A DNA stretch of 64,000 nucleotides from JAIROC01 sp031553535 (GTDB lineage Bacteria; Bacteroidota; Bacteroidia; Bacteroidales; WCHB1-69): assembly GCA_031553535.1 (NCBI GenBank), contig JAVBLM010000035.1:15342-79341 (forward strand). The letters are read 5' to 3'. Position 1 is the first letter of the stretch. Every line of letters starts with the position of its first letter. Positions 25,281 to 34,377 of this stretch are shown piece by piece. A program made the translations under genes and the position numbers. The notes beneath the pieces are model-generated. The model did no database searches. It saw only the letters and a program-made list of their open reading frames with translations, and had not been told where the DNA came from.

Positions 25281-26556
25281 GATTGGGAAAAGTATCTTCC
25301 TTTTTCTTTTCTTGTGGATGAATGGAAGTATATTATATGCTCAAACAAATGATTCGGACAAAACGATTACCTTACAGATAGAGAATAAGCCTATCCGGCA
25401 GGTTTTGGCATCTATTACCAAACAGACCGGACTTAGGTTTTCATACAATCCGAATGTTCTCAATGAAAAAAAGCCGGTTTCCATTAAGATACAAAACGGA
25501 AGTTTGGATAATGTTTTAAAACTTATTTTGCCCGATTCTATTTCTTACAAGCAAATCAGCAATTATATAATTCTTACTTCCCCTGTTGATGAAATTCCCC
25601 CAGATGAAATTGCAGAAGAAGGGAGGTTATTGGAAATAAATCCGGATTCCATTTCCCCCGGCAAAACTGTAATTACAATTGTTGATACGGTCTGGATACA
25701 AGACCCTGCTAAGGATTGTGACAGTATCCTCCAGCGTGTTTTGGAAAATACAAGGGAGGTATTGGAAGCGTTGACGCCGAAAGAACCGGTTCCTTCTTCC
25801 AAAGGAGGATGGATAATCGGAATTTCTTCCGGATTGCGGGGAGAGATTTCTTTTGCTTCCCAACAGGAACGGGCATTTCGTAACAAACGCCGGATTTCCG
25901 CTTTTCCTCTGGAATTTAGTTTCGGGTATTTGTTTGACGATAAGTTTTTTCTGGGAAGCGGTATCAAATACACGGGCAATTATACCAATTATTCCCTTAA
26001 CGCATTTAACTGGGGCGAATCGGAAATAGAGGATAAACGATATTTGATATATAATTCTTTGCAATTTCCGGTTGATTTTAAATATTGTTTTTATATCGGC
26101 AAAACCGGACTGGGCATATTTGCCAAAGCAGGCATCAATCTTAGCATACCGTTGAAAACGAAACAAACCGAAGTTTTCACTCCCGATAATTATCCTCAAG
26201 ATTCTTATCAGTGGACATCTCCGGAGACAGGAGAAGATATTTCCGTTCATCAACGCTTGGTTTATAGTGTGGCGATAGAAGCGCCTTTGCATAAGGTAAA
26301 TATACTTGGGAATATCGGATTGGGATTTTCTTATACATTCAAATTTGGGTTGGGATTTTCTTTATATGCAGAATATTATGCAGGAATGCTGAATATGGCT
26401 CGTATCCTGATTCCCTATGAGCAGGAACAATATAATGCGATAACAAGCCAGTGGGAATCCTACAGCGAAGGAACAGAATATGTTAATTTTCGCGGCGATT
26501 ATTGGAATTTTGGATTAGAAATATCGTATAAGTTCAAAAGGAAAAAAGGGACCTGA
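25249..26556 (+). CDS. STN-domain small outer-membrane barrel (signal transducer)
   Basis: 435 residues from the ATG at 25249. The signal peptide ends ILYAQ (about residue 32). An STN (secretin/TonB short N-terminal) domain follows at about 40-105 (IENKPIRQVLASITKQTGLRFSYNP...). A spacer of about 75 residues leads into eight to ten amphipathic beta strands (FSFGYLFDDKFFLGSGIKY, YNSLQFPVDFKYCFY, WNFGLEISYKFKRK). No plug, TonB box or SusC-sized barrel is present. This differs from usual FecA/SusC transducers, where the STN precedes a large TonB-dependent barrel. Cotranscription with an ECF sigma factor and FecR makes it the probable receptor. Confidence 0.75.
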   Translation: MGRTIRSLKNKIGKSIFLFLFLWMNGSILYAQTNDSDKTITLQIENKPIRQVLASITKQTGLRFSYNPNVLNEKKPVSIKIQNGSLDNVLKLILPDSISYKQISNYIILTSPVDEIPPDEIAEEGRLLEINPDSISPGKTVITIVDTVWIQDPAKDCDSILQRVLENTREVLEALTPKEPVPSSKGGWIIGISSGLRGEISFASQQERAFRNKRRISAFPLEFSFGYLFDDKFFLGSGIKYTGNYTNYSLNAFNWGESEIEDKRYLIYNSLQFPVDFKYCFYIGKTGLGIFAKAGINLSIPLKTKQTEVFTPDNYPQDSYQWTSPETGEDISVHQRLVYSVAIEAPLHKVNILGNIGLGFSYTFKFGLGFSLYAEYYAGMLNMARILIPYEQEQYNAITSQWESYSEGTEYVNFRGDYWNFGLEISYKFKRKKGT

Positions 26557-26884
26557 TATACATAGACAATATGTTGGCTAAAGGTATCGATTGCGGCGAA
26601 TGTATCCAATTACGAATTATAAATTACGAATTACGGAAGATGAATTTCCTATAGCAGGTTATGGAAACAGGATGCGTCAATAATGCTGCCTGTTTCTGTA
26701 ATTGACTACTACCTTGTTTTTATAAGATTAAAAAATAATAATAAAAATGAAGAGAAGAAAAGACCGGCAATACTTCCAGGCAAGCTTTTCCTTTTCAGGA
26801 GGTTTTTTTCTTTCGTTTCAGATAGATACCTTCTACTCCTGGATTTGCTGCCCGCAATTCGGTTCGGGCTTCCCCGGCTTTTGA
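26557..26884. other. No gene; mixed intergenic remnants
   Basis: Contains imperfect ATTACGAATTA repeats at about 26608-26635, then AT-rich DNA, then a first diverged unit of the following 42-bp array (GGTTCGGGCTTCCCCGGC at 26861-26878). An open frame at 26683-27108 crosses the array but is not called a gene. Confidence 0.6.
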
Positions 26885-27092
26885 GAATGGCTGCCGACAA
26901 CTGGATTCATCCGTCTTCAAACCTGGGAATGGTTGCCGACAACTGGATTCATCCGTCTTCAGACTTGGGAATGGTTGCCGACAATTGGATTCATCCGTCT
27001 TCAGACTTGGGAATGGTCGCCGACAACTGGATTCATCCGTCTTCAAACCTGGGAATGGTTGCCGACAGTTGGATTCATCCCTCCCTGAACCC
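26885..27092. repeat. 42-bp tandem array, five units (array 2)
   Basis: Units start at 26885, 26927, 26969, 27011 and 27053 (the last is 40 bases). The shared core is GAATGGTTGCCGACAACTGG then ATTCATCCGTCTTC. The first diverged unit upstream matches array 3 more closely than array 2, showing common origin. Both strands stay open across the array because the period is a multiple of three. Confidence 0.93.
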
Positions 27093-27182
27093 GGAATTTC
27101 TTACCTGAGAGTGGAAAATTCCACTCCTGCATCTTGAAACGGCTGTCAATCTATTCGGGATACCTTTTATTACGAAAAATAC
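27093..27182. repeat. Conserved flank of array 2
   Basis: About 90 bp with clear similarity to 48923-49014 after array 3. Both begin GGAATTTCTTA, share GCATCTTGAAA in the middle, and end with a TATTACG/TATGGCG then GAAAwATAC block. Confidence 0.8.
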
Positions 27183-27411
27183 GTTTGCTGGAGGCAGGCA
27201 GGGAACAGCTATAAACTAAAAACCTCTTTCCGTAAACAAGAAGAACCTGCGGCTGCTTCATATTTTCCTTGAACTTCATAGCGACAGAAAACATCGGTAA
27301 TAAAAAAAATATAATATTCCCGTACCGGAAAAACAATTATTGTTTGTCTTATTGGTATAAAACATTTTTATAGAAATTAAAAGAAATGATTATTAATTAA
27401 AATTTATCATT
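27183..27411. other. No gene; leader region of the 27412 gene
   Basis: No promoter consensus is clear. AT-rich stretch at 27300-27411. Confidence 0.5.
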
Positions 27412-29970
27412 ATGAACAAGCAAGATTTATTACCCAGGCTTTGTGTTTCCATTTGGAAATACGCAATTGTGCTTCTTCTGTTTGCATTTAATGTACAGGA
27501 TGCAAAAGCACAAGACACTATTCCGATAGTCAACCCGATAAACAACATTTATGTTGAAAACGGGGATGTGGTTTCGGCAATTACTTTTACCGGAACCGCA
27601 GAGATCTATCATTGGTTTGCCAACGGAAGCGCTATCGGCATGACAACTACTTCCGGGGTGAATACCATTCCCGCGTTTACGGCTATCAATAACGGTTGGG
27701 GGCCGATTTATACTACTATTAATGTCGTGCCGATGCGTGTAAATAATGGAATGGACACGATTCCAGGAACACCCATGTTATTTACTATCCATGTTACCGG
27801 AGATAGCCTCAATTGGAATGATAGCACCGATTGGCGGGATACAATACTTCCTTATGTTAATCCTGTTAACGATAAATATGTTTTCCATGGAAATACTGTT
27901 CCATCCATTATTTTTAGCGGGGATGCGGATTCCTACACCTGGACAGCAACAGGGGATAATATCGGAATGACGGCTAATTCGGGAACGAACACCGTTCCTT
28001 CCTTTACGGCTATTAATACCGGTTATACCACATTGAGGACAACTTTTACGGTAACTCCTGTGAAAAGTATTCTTGGAAATACCGTTACCGGAACCCCCAT
28101 GTTATTTTCTATCCATGTTACCGGAGATAGCCTCAATTGGAATGATAGCACCGATTGGCGGGATACAATACTTCCTTATGTTAATCCTGTGAACGATAAA
28201 TATGTTTTCCATGGAAATACTGTTCCTTCCATTGTTTTTAGCGGGGATGCGGATTCCTATACCTGGACAGCAACAGGGGACAATATCGGAATGGCGGCTA
28301 ATTCCGGAACGAACACTGTTCCTTCCTTTACCGCTATAAATACCGGTGGACTTATGTTGAGAGCTGCCATAACGGTAACTCCTGTGAAAAGTATTTCGGG
28401 AAATACCATTACCGGAACTCCCATGCTATTTTCTATTCATGTTACTGGAGACAGCCTCAACTGGAATGATAGCACCGATTGGCGGGATACAATACTTCCT
28501 TATGTTAATCCTGTGAACGATAAATATGTTTTCCATGGAAATACTGTTCCATCCATTATTTTTAACGGGGATGCGGATTCTTACACCTGGACAGCAACAG
28601 GGGACAATATCGGAATGTCGGCTAATTCCGGAACGAACATTGTTCCTTCCTTTACTGCAATAAATACGGGTTATACCACACTGATGGCAACTTTTGCGGT
28701 AACTCCTGTGAAAAACAATATCAATGGAACGCCTATGTCTTTTTCTATATATGTTTCTCCTCATGATCAAGATAGTATTCCCGGTACGATTCCGGTTCAA
28801 GGGATTTCGGTTTATCCGAAAAGTATAACAATTTCAATCGGTCAATGGCAAAATTTATTTGTATTCGTAAGTCCGTATAATGCAAGTAACCGGGCGTATA
28901 ATTATTATATTAATGATCCGCAAATTGTTTCTCTTGATACAGCTATGAGTTTTTATGATTCTGTTTTTATTCAGGGATTAACTCCGGGCACTACTTTTAT
29001 TGTTTTTGAAACTATAGAAGGAGGATTCCGGGATACTTGTTGGGTAACAGTAATCAATACGAACACCCACACTTCTATTTCAGGAACGATCTACTTAAAA
29101 GATACGGTCATTGTTCCTTCCGGATTGGTATTTCTTTATAAAGAAACAAATGCTGTATACCAGTTTGTAGATTCAACTATTATCGATAATAATGGTAATT
29201 ATATCTTTGCAGGTGTAAGGCAAGGAAATTATTTGGTTCAGGCTTTAACAAATATCCCGGGAACGTTGCCGACTTATTATGGAAATACCACTGTTTGGTC
29301 GTCGGCATCCGTGATAAGGGTAAATAACAATAATCCTGTAACAGGTATCAATATTATAGTTGTTGGATTTGATTCATTAAGAGGTTCAGGTACTATAAGT
29401 GGTTATGTAGGAAATGATGGAAAGAACACGAAATCCACTTTGCACAAATCTTCTGTTGCAGATCCTTATGTAGATGCAACTGTATTTTTACAACGAAAAG
29501 AAAATGATGCAGCCCATACAATAGCGATCACATATACGGACAAAAACGGATTTTTCGAATTTAATCATGTTCCTGTTGGTCATTATATTATTGTTGTGGA
29601 TATTCCGGGATTGGATATGATTGATAATAATGAAATTGATATCACGGAAGATGGACAAGTGATAGAAAACCAGAATTATATCATAACAGAAGAAGGAATA
29701 GAAGCCGAGCATAAAGGAGCCACAAGTATTGAACAATTAAGTACTGAAATTGAAATAAATCTCTATCCCAATCCTGCACAAAATGTCCTGCATATTCAAT
29801 CTTCATCTGTGGTAGAACAAATTACCATCTATGACATTAACGGAAGAATGATAAAACAAATACTTTTCCCCAATCAAGACATAAACGTAAACGATTTGGC
29901 AAAGGGAATCTACCTTGTTAAAGTAAAAACGGAAGCAGGGGATGTTCTTAGAAAAGTAATCAAGGAATAA
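27412..29970 (+). CDS. T9SS-exported repeat protein
   Basis: 852 residues. Signal peptide (cleavage near DAKAQ, residue 33). Four Ig/PKD-like repeats of 108 residues follow; the first is diverged, and the next three are nearly identical (YVFHGNTVPSI, YTWTATGDNIGM, TPMLFSIHVTGDS). A bacterial Ig-like segment comes next (VQGISVYPKSITISIGQW). Two carboxypeptidase-regulatory-like domains follow (about residues 560-770). A type A T9SS sorting domain ends the protein (INLYPNPAQNVLHIQS...YDINGRMIKQ...LAKGIYLVKVKT...VIKE). It is a surface or secreted adhesin-like protein. No enzymatic motif is seen. A strong terminator follows. Neighbouring signal genes may or may not control it. Confidence 0.87.
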   Translation: MNKQDLLPRLCVSIWKYAIVLLLFAFNVQDAKAQDTIPIVNPINNIYVENGDVVSAITFTGTAEIYHWFANGSAIGMTTTSGVNTIPAFTAINNGWGPIYTTINVVPMRVNNGMDTIPGTPMLFTIHVTGDSLNWNDSTDWRDTILPYVNPVNDKYVFHGNTVPSIIFSGDADSYTWTATGDNIGMTANSGTNTVPSFTAINTGYTTLRTTFTVTPVKSILGNTVTGTPMLFSIHVTGDSLNWNDSTDWRDTILPYVNPVNDKYVFHGNTVPSIVFSGDADSYTWTATGDNIGMAANSGTNTVPSFTAINTGGLMLRAAITVTPVKSISGNTITGTPMLFSIHVTGDSLNWNDSTDWRDTILPYVNPVNDKYVFHGNTVPSIIFNGDADSYTWTATGDNIGMSANSGTNIVPSFTAINTGYTTLMATFAVTPVKNNINGTPMSFSIYVSPHDQDSIPGTIPVQGISVYPKSITISIGQWQNLFVFVSPYNASNRAYNYYINDPQIVSLDTAMSFYDSVFIQGLTPGTTFIVFETIEGGFRDTCWVTVINTNTHTSISGTIYLKDTVIVPSGLVFLYKETNAVYQFVDSTIIDNNGNYIFAGVRQGNYLVQALTNIPGTLPTYYGNTTVWSSASVIRVNNNNPVTGINIIVVGFDSLRGSGTISGYVGNDGKNTKSTLHKSSVADPYVDATVFLQRKENDAAHTIAITYTDKNGFFEFNHVPVGHYIIVVDIPGLDMIDNNEIDITEDGQVIENQNYIITEEGIEAEHKGATSIEQLSTEIEINLYPNPAQNVLHIQSSSVVEQITIYDINGRMIKQILFPNQDINVNDLAKGIYLVKVKTEAGDVLRKVIKE
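27838..28758 (+). repeat. 324-bp in-frame tandem repeats inside the T9SS gene
   Basis: Near-identical copies start at 27838, 28162 and 28486 (the third incomplete), each beginning GATACAATACTTCCTTATG. The exact 324-bp (108-codon) period would let copy number change by recombination without frameshift. Confidence 0.9.
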
Positions 29971-29982
29971 ATTGTTACTTAC

Positions 29983-30018
29983 ACCTTCGAGGTTTTCAAC
30001 TCCTCGAAGGTTTTTTTT
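29983..30018 (+). terminator. Intrinsic terminator of the T9SS gene
   Basis: 10-bp perfect stem (ACCTTCGAGG and complement), 9-base loop, then eight T. Confidence 0.92.
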
Positions 30019-30029
30019 ATTATCAAGAT

Positions 30030-30160
30030 AAACTTGTCTAAAGTTATTTTTTTGAGATTGCTTCACACCTCACAATGACGGTAATTATATTGATTCGTAG
30101 CGTCATTGTGAGGTGTGAAGCAATCTCTGTATATATTTATTTTTAACTTTTGACAGGTTC
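30030..30160. repeat. MITE-like element, family A (about 131 bp)
   Basis: A perfect 27-bp inverted repeat (30054-30080 with 30101-30127, core CACCTCACAATGACG) sits between decayed family-A ends (AACTTGTCTAAAGTTA and TAACTTTTGACAGGTTC). Confidence 0.8.
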
Positions 30161-30227
30161 TATGAATAAAAAACACAGCAGCAACTAATGCGGGAATAAT
30201 TATTAGAAAAGTGATAATCTTTTTCAT
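30063..30227 (-). CDS. Possible small single-pass membrane peptide
   Basis: 54 residues. The start ATG overlaps the HdeD stop codon as ATGA, a typical coupling arrangement. It begins MKKIITFLIIIPALVAAVFF, a strong hydrophobic helix or signal anchor, followed by about 30 polar residues. The C-terminal half and stop are encoded by the MITE-like hairpin, so the original gene end is probably lost or replaced. It could be a real small membrane partner of HdeD or the remnant of a longer gene. Overlap and hydrophobicity are seen; function is not known. Confidence 0.4.
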   Translation of the reverse strand: MKKIITFLIIIPALVAAVFFIHRTCQKLKINIYRDCFTPHNDATNQYNYRHCEV

Positions 30228-30790
30228 AATGCTATGTTTTTGTTTGTTAGCAATTTCATTTGCAACGACAAATAAATTCTGAAGATACCATATACAATAA
30301 ATGCAACAACAGCCATAATTGCAGCAAATCCTGAGGCTTGTATTGAATAAGTAATGAATATGAATGAGAATAAGTTGGATAATATGGCAAAGAAGAACAA
30401 TCCGCCACATCCTTTTATTCCTCTTCCCAGAAGTTCAACAGACATCTCTATCGCCCACATCGAATGAAACATAATCCAGGATCCAACAGCGTAAACCATT
30501 ACCATGCTTGTTGTTTCGGGAATGTTTAATAATAAGATAGCTAATGAAATATCGAAAATAGCTCCGGTTAACATCCATCCCGGATTGTTTTTGTTACATT
30601 GCAAAAAAATGATTTCGGATAGACCTGTAATAAAAAAACCTGCAACAAGAACAATCTTCAAAGTTTCCCATGTATTAAACGGTCTGAATAAAAACAGCAA
30701 ACTGAGTATGATTAACAAAATCCCTATAAGCAGAGACAACCACCAGTTTCTAATAATTCCTTGCGATGAATTAAATGTATAATTTCTCAT
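30224..30790 (-). CDS. HdeD-family (DUF308) membrane protein
   Basis: 188 residues with six hydrophobic helices in three pairs (LLIGILLIILSLLFLF, IVLVAGFFITGLSEIIF, LTGAIFDISLAILLL, VMVYAVGSWIMFHSMWAIEMS, LFFFAILSNLFSFIF, FAAIMAVVAFIVYGIFRIYLSL). This is the DUF308/HdeD pattern. In E. coli HdeD helps acid resistance at high density; the role here is inferred from family alone. Its own -7 element lies about 52 bases upstream. The small ORF after it overlaps by four bases. Confidence 0.85.
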   Translation of the reverse strand: MRNYTFNSSQGIIRNWWLSLLIGILLIILSLLFLFRPFNTWETLKIVLVAGFFITGLSEIIFLQCNKNNPGWMLTGAIFDISLAILLLNIPETTSMVMVYAVGSWIMFHSMWAIEMSVELLGRGIKGCGGLFFFAILSNLFSFIFITYSIQASGFAAIMAVVAFIVYGIFRIYLSLQMKLLTNKNIAL

Positions 30791-30841
30791 GATCTTTAGA
30801 TTTTATATTATTTTAAATTAAATTTATTTATTTTTCAAACA

Positions 30842-30849
30842 CAAAGATA
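30842..30849 (-). promoter_or_regulatory. -7 promoter element of the hdeD-like gene
   Basis: Minus strand TATCTTTG, a TAnnTTTG match. Confidence 0.55.
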
Positions 30850-31132
30850 AGTCAAATGTTTAAAAAAAAAAGAACAACTTTAACCGATTTTTGCTGATAA
30901 ACTGCATTTTGGATTGAAAAAAACAACATTTGTTCCTGTTTTCTGTCAAAAAAGGGGAAGGGGAAAGATATGTTTGGTTATTTTGGTAAAATATATTTTT
31001 TATTCGGTTTAAAAAGCTATTTTTGCGAAACAAAAAGTTCCAATTTGGAGTTAAATTATAACGTGGTTTTTATTCTTTAACTTTCATAAATTAACTTTTT
31101 GATTTTATAATGTTCAATGAAAATATCAAACC
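30850..31132. other. Divergent intergenic region with a plus-strand -7 element
   Basis: No gene. TATTTTTG at 31018-31025 is a candidate -7 element for the HTH regulator, giving a leader of about 100 bases. AT-rich; no operator recognised. Confidence 0.45.
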
Positions 31133-32104
31133 ATGAAAACTGCAGATTTACATGAAGAATTTCTAAACATTCTTTTTGACAAAATACCTAAGAAAAATAT
31201 TGTAAACAGCATCTCCGACATGCTGAAATTGGAGAAGGACGCTGCTTACAGAAGATTATGCGGAAAGGTCAACTTTTCAGTTCGTGAAATGGGGATTATT
31301 GCCGACAAAATGGGGATTTCGCTCGATCAGTTGATACATAAGGGCAATGAAATGGTATGGATGCCGTTTTCGTTGAGGCATCCTGTGAAAATGGGAACGA
31401 TGGATATCGTTTTCGATATGATAGATTCATGTTTTGAACGAATGGCTCGGAGCGATTCGCAAACGGGAGAAATGGGAAATATTTATACAACACTTCCGAT
31501 GGAATATTACCTTTATTCACCCGTGCTGACAAAATTTATGTTTTTCAAATGGGGACATTATTTTGTTGGGACAGATGAATTTAATGATTACGCCAATTGG
31601 ACGCCTCCTTCAAAACTAAATGGTTTGCTCGAAAGATTAAAGGCTGTTTATAATTTTGACAAAACTTATTATATTATAGATGATTCGCTCATTTCGTCTT
31701 TAGCCAAAGAAATCTGCTATTTTCATAGAATGCATATTATTACCGCCGGGGAAATGGAGGAAATCAAAGATGCTTTAAAAGATATGTTGACCAAACTCGA
31801 ACAATGTCTCAGTGGCTTGTATATTCCGACCGTCGGAATAGCGCGGGAAGCGGCTTTTTATGTATGTCCGATGCCTTTGGGTTTTACAAGCAATTATTTT
31901 TTGTCTGAAAATATACAATGTATTATTTTTCAGACTAATTTTAATTTCTGTATGATTGAGGACAATAGGGAAAATTTCTTCAAGCTGAAAGAATGGGTTG
32001 ATTCTTTTCGAGGTATATCAACGATGCTTTCCCGTAGCGGGCGCATCGAAAGGCGATTGTTTTTCAAAAGTCAGCATGAGGTGTTGGATTATATTTTGGG
32101 TTAA
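31133..32104 (+). CDS. Bacteroidetes HTH-type regulator-like protein
   Basis: 323 residues. The N-terminal segment SISDMLKLEKDAAYRRLCGKVNFSVREMGIIADKMGISLDQLI (about 25-66) reads as a phage-repressor-like helix-turn-helix. The remaining 250 residues form a helical domain with conserved aromatic clusters (FMFFKWGHYFVGTDEF, EICYFHRMHIITAGEMEEIK), without a named ligand domain I can identify. Similar proteins are common and uncharacterised in Bacteroidales. It is divergent from hdeD, with its own probable promoter. DNA binding is inferred; targets are unknown. Confidence 0.65.
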   Translation: MKTADLHEEFLNILFDKIPKKNIVNSISDMLKLEKDAAYRRLCGKVNFSVREMGIIADKMGISLDQLIHKGNEMVWMPFSLRHPVKMGTMDIVFDMIDSCFERMARSDSQTGEMGNIYTTLPMEYYLYSPVLTKFMFFKWGHYFVGTDEFNDYANWTPPSKLNGLLERLKAVYNFDKTYYIIDDSLISSLAKEICYFHRMHIITAGEMEEIKDALKDMLTKLEQCLSGLYIPTVGIAREAAFYVCPMPLGFTSNYFLSENIQCIIFQTNFNFCMIEDNRENFFKLKEWVDSFRGISTMLSRSGRIERRLFFKSQHEVLDYILG

Positions 32105-32479
32105 GATATTTTAAGTTTTAATCAGCGTTTTGCAACTCCAGGCAAAGACAAAGTGCTTCAAAAGAATATTTTCCGTTTTCTACTTTCTTTACATTTCCGA
32201 TTGCCGGAAAAGCAATATGCACGCCGGTGACAGGAATTTTATTAGTAACAACACAATCCGGTATTTTCTTGCGTGAAGCAATGGCTTGTTGCGGGTTGGT
32301 ATCTGTAAGTAACAGCAATTTCGGGGAGAGGCATCTCTGACATAATATGAATTAAATCACTTCATTCGTCGGGGGCTATAAAGTGGACTAAGTGCGAAAG
32401 TTGAACTTGGGTTCTTACCCAAGTTTGTTTGTCAGCAAAGGCTGTGTCTTAGTGCGTTTAGGTAATTAAACTTTTAATG
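32105..32479 (-). pseudogene. No confident gene; possible decayed minus-strand gene fragment
   Basis: An open minus-strand frame at 32118-32318 (66 codons, ending SFEALCLCLELQNAD) has protein-like composition. It has no ATG start: a TTG would begin it. An ATG-led overlapping frame upstream (MPLPEIAVTYRY) hints at a frameshift. I do not recognise the product. The rest (32319-32479) shows nothing. Confidence 0.25.
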
Positions 32480-33655
32480 TTAAATTCCTTTAACTGCTTT
32501 ATTCAATTGATCCAATGCTTTTTCTATTATACTTTTAGGAGAACCGACATTCAGACGCATAAACCCTTCTCCGCCCGGACCGAAGATTTCACCATCATTT
32601 AATGCCAGTCCGGCATGTTTAACAAAAAGATCAACCAAAGCTTCGTGGGATAATTGTAGATCACGGCAGTCAAGCCAAACCAGGAAAGACGCCTCGGGTT
32701 TCATTATTTTTATTTGAGGAATATTTTCCTTCATATATTGATCTACAAAGTCAATGTTCTTCTCTAAATAGGTTAACATTTGAGACAACCATTCTTTCCC
32801 ATGTCTGTATGCGGCTTCTGTTGCAACAGGAGCAAAGATATGGGGATGATTCAACTCATTTGCTTCCAGCCAATGATAAAATTTATTCCGGATAGTCTCA
32901 TTGGGAACAATAGCGTAAGAACTTACAATACCTGCCATATTAAATGTTTTGGAAGGGGCAGCGAAAGTAATACTGTTTTGTGCTGCAATGTCAGAAACTT
33001 TAACAAAAGGAGTGTGTTTATTGCCATATAACATCATATCAGCATGGATCTCATCCGAAACAACAAGAATATTATGTTCTGCACAGATGTTTCCCAATTG
33101 TATTAATGTTTCTTTATTCCAAACAATCCCGGCAGGGTTGTGCGGATTGGAAAGAATGAATAATTTACACTTGCTGTCTATTATCTTTTCCAGTTGTATG
33201 AAATCCATTTCATAGCGATTGTTTATCAGCTTTAGCAGATTATAAACTATTGTACGGCCGTTTGCCTCCGGTACCAACCGGAAAGGATGGTAAACAGGCG
33301 GTTGTATAATGATTTTATCTCCTGTTTCACTAAATACATTTACGGCTAGACCAATTCCTGTGACAATTCCGGGAATATAGGTTAACCAATCTTGTTTAAC
33401 ATCCCATTGATGCATGTCTTTAAGCCAATCAATGATTGCATGCCAATATTCGTCAGGTGCTATGGTATATCCGAATATGGGATGGTTCATCCGTTGTTTA
33501 AGTGCTTCTATGATAAATGGAGGTGTTTCAAAGTCCATGTCGGCAACCCACAAAGGAATGAGGTCTTTGTTTCCGTAAAGAGGTTCTAATAAATCGGTTT
33601 TTACAGCATTTGTATTATGACGGCCAATAATCTTATCGAAATTATATATGTTCAT
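32480..33655 (-). CDS. PatB/MalY-family PLP aminotransferase (C-S lyase)
   Basis: 391 residues, the standard length of fold-type I PLP enzymes of the MalY/PatB group, which cleave cystathionine or related C-S bonds. Family motifs are LIPLWVADMDFETPP, FGYTI, NPHNPAGIVW, the PLP-phosphate Asp201 (VVSDEIH) and the Schiff-base Lys236 (AAPSKTFNMAG), with the carboxylate-binding RLNVGSP near the C-terminus. It is a cytosolic enzyme for methionine or cysteine metabolism, or release of sulfide from cystathionine. It is a single gene with a -7 element close upstream. Confidence 0.93.
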   Translation of the reverse strand: MNIYNFDKIIGRHNTNAVKTDLLEPLYGNKDLIPLWVADMDFETPPFIIEALKQRMNHPIFGYTIAPDEYWHAIIDWLKDMHQWDVKQDWLTYIPGIVTGIGLAVNVFSETGDKIIIQPPVYHPFRLVPEANGRTIVYNLLKLINNRYEMDFIQLEKIIDSKCKLFILSNPHNPAGIVWNKETLIQLGNICAEHNILVVSDEIHADMMLYGNKHTPFVKVSDIAAQNSITFAAPSKTFNMAGIVSSYAIVPNETIRNKFYHWLEANELNHPHIFAPVATEAAYRHGKEWLSQMLTYLEKNIDFVDQYMKENIPQIKIMKPEASFLVWLDCRDLQLSHEALVDLFVKHAGLALNDGEIFGPGGEGFMRLNVGSPKSIIEKALDQLNKAVKGI

Positions 33656-33676
33656 ATATGTTCATTTTTGATAAAG

Positions 33677-33684
33677 CAAAGATA
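33677..33684 (-). promoter_or_regulatory. -7 promoter element of the PatB/MalY gene
   Basis: Minus strand TATCTTTG, about 22 bases before the ATG. Confidence 0.55.
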
Positions 33685-33774
33685 AATCATTTAAGTTTAG
33701 AAGCTGTCTTTTATGATAAAAATTAGAGGACTCGTAATGCTGAACATTATTATATCCTTGTTGTTTCTTAGATT

Positions 33775-33994
33775 TAGAAGTTACGCAACTGGAGAAGTTA
33801 TAGTAACGCAACATGCAGAAGGCAACAATCAGAAAGGATAAAACCGATAAAGTAGATAAAGCCGATAAAAGGGTTGATTTCTTGGGAAAAATGCAACATA
33901 TAGAAAGTAACAAGGAATAACTAAATCAACAAAAGAATAAGCTGCTTGGCGAATTATAACTTCCTGTAACTTCATTTAACTTGCGTAACTTCTA
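33775..33994. repeat. MITE-like element, family B (220 bp)
   Basis: Perfect 14-bp inverted ends TAGAAGTTACGCAA / TTGCGTAACTTCTA. The interior holds further GTAACGCAAC fragments. No ORF is supported. Fills most of the gap between PatB and the DUF488 gene. Confidence 0.75.
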
Positions 33995-34017
33995 TTAGAT
34001 TGTTAAAATGTTTTCTT

Positions 34018-34377
34018 ATGGCAGAAATAAAAACTAAGCGGGTATATGAACAGGAATATGAATCGGATGGATTCAGAGTATTGGTTGATAAGCTATGGCC
34101 GAGAGGAATTAAAAAAGAGAATCTGCATTATGATCTTTGGGCAAAAGATATTACTCCATCTACAGAACTAAGGCAATGGTATCATAAGGATATGAAAAAT
34201 CGATGGAAGGAGTTTAAACAAAGATATACGGAAGAATTAGAAGAATCTTCCGCTGTAAGAACTTTTGTCGATGCAATTAAAAAGGAGAAAGTTGTAACAT
34301 TGCTATATGCCGCAAAAGATGTAAAGCAGAACCATGCAATTATTCTACAACAGTATCTGGAGAAAATAGTAAAATGA
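34018..34377 (+). CDS. DUF488 family protein
   Basis: 119 residues from the ATG at 34018 (MAEIKTKRVYEQ). Full-length small DUF488 domain: VLVDKLWPRGIKKENL, ITPSTELRQWYHKDMKNRWKEFKQRY, EKVVTLLYAAKDVKQNHAIIL. The conserved Trp-Pro-Arg-Gly and the LLYAAKD strand are diagnostic. Function in the family is unknown; members are small cytosolic proteins often near stress or redox genes. It starts 24 bases after a MITE-like element, so its promoter may lie inside that element. Confidence 0.88.
   Translation: MAEIKTKRVYEQEYESDGFRVLVDKLWPRGIKKENLHYDLWAKDITPSTELRQWYHKDMKNRWKEFKQRYTEELEESSAVRTFVDAIKKEKVVTLLYAAKDVKQNHAIILQQYLEKIVK

Noticed and set aside
26683..27108. 141-codon frame with a 14-residue repeat (VADNWIHPSS)
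   Set aside because: Same artefact: it runs through array 2 and both strands are open. The related arrays use different frames, so protein coding is not conserved.
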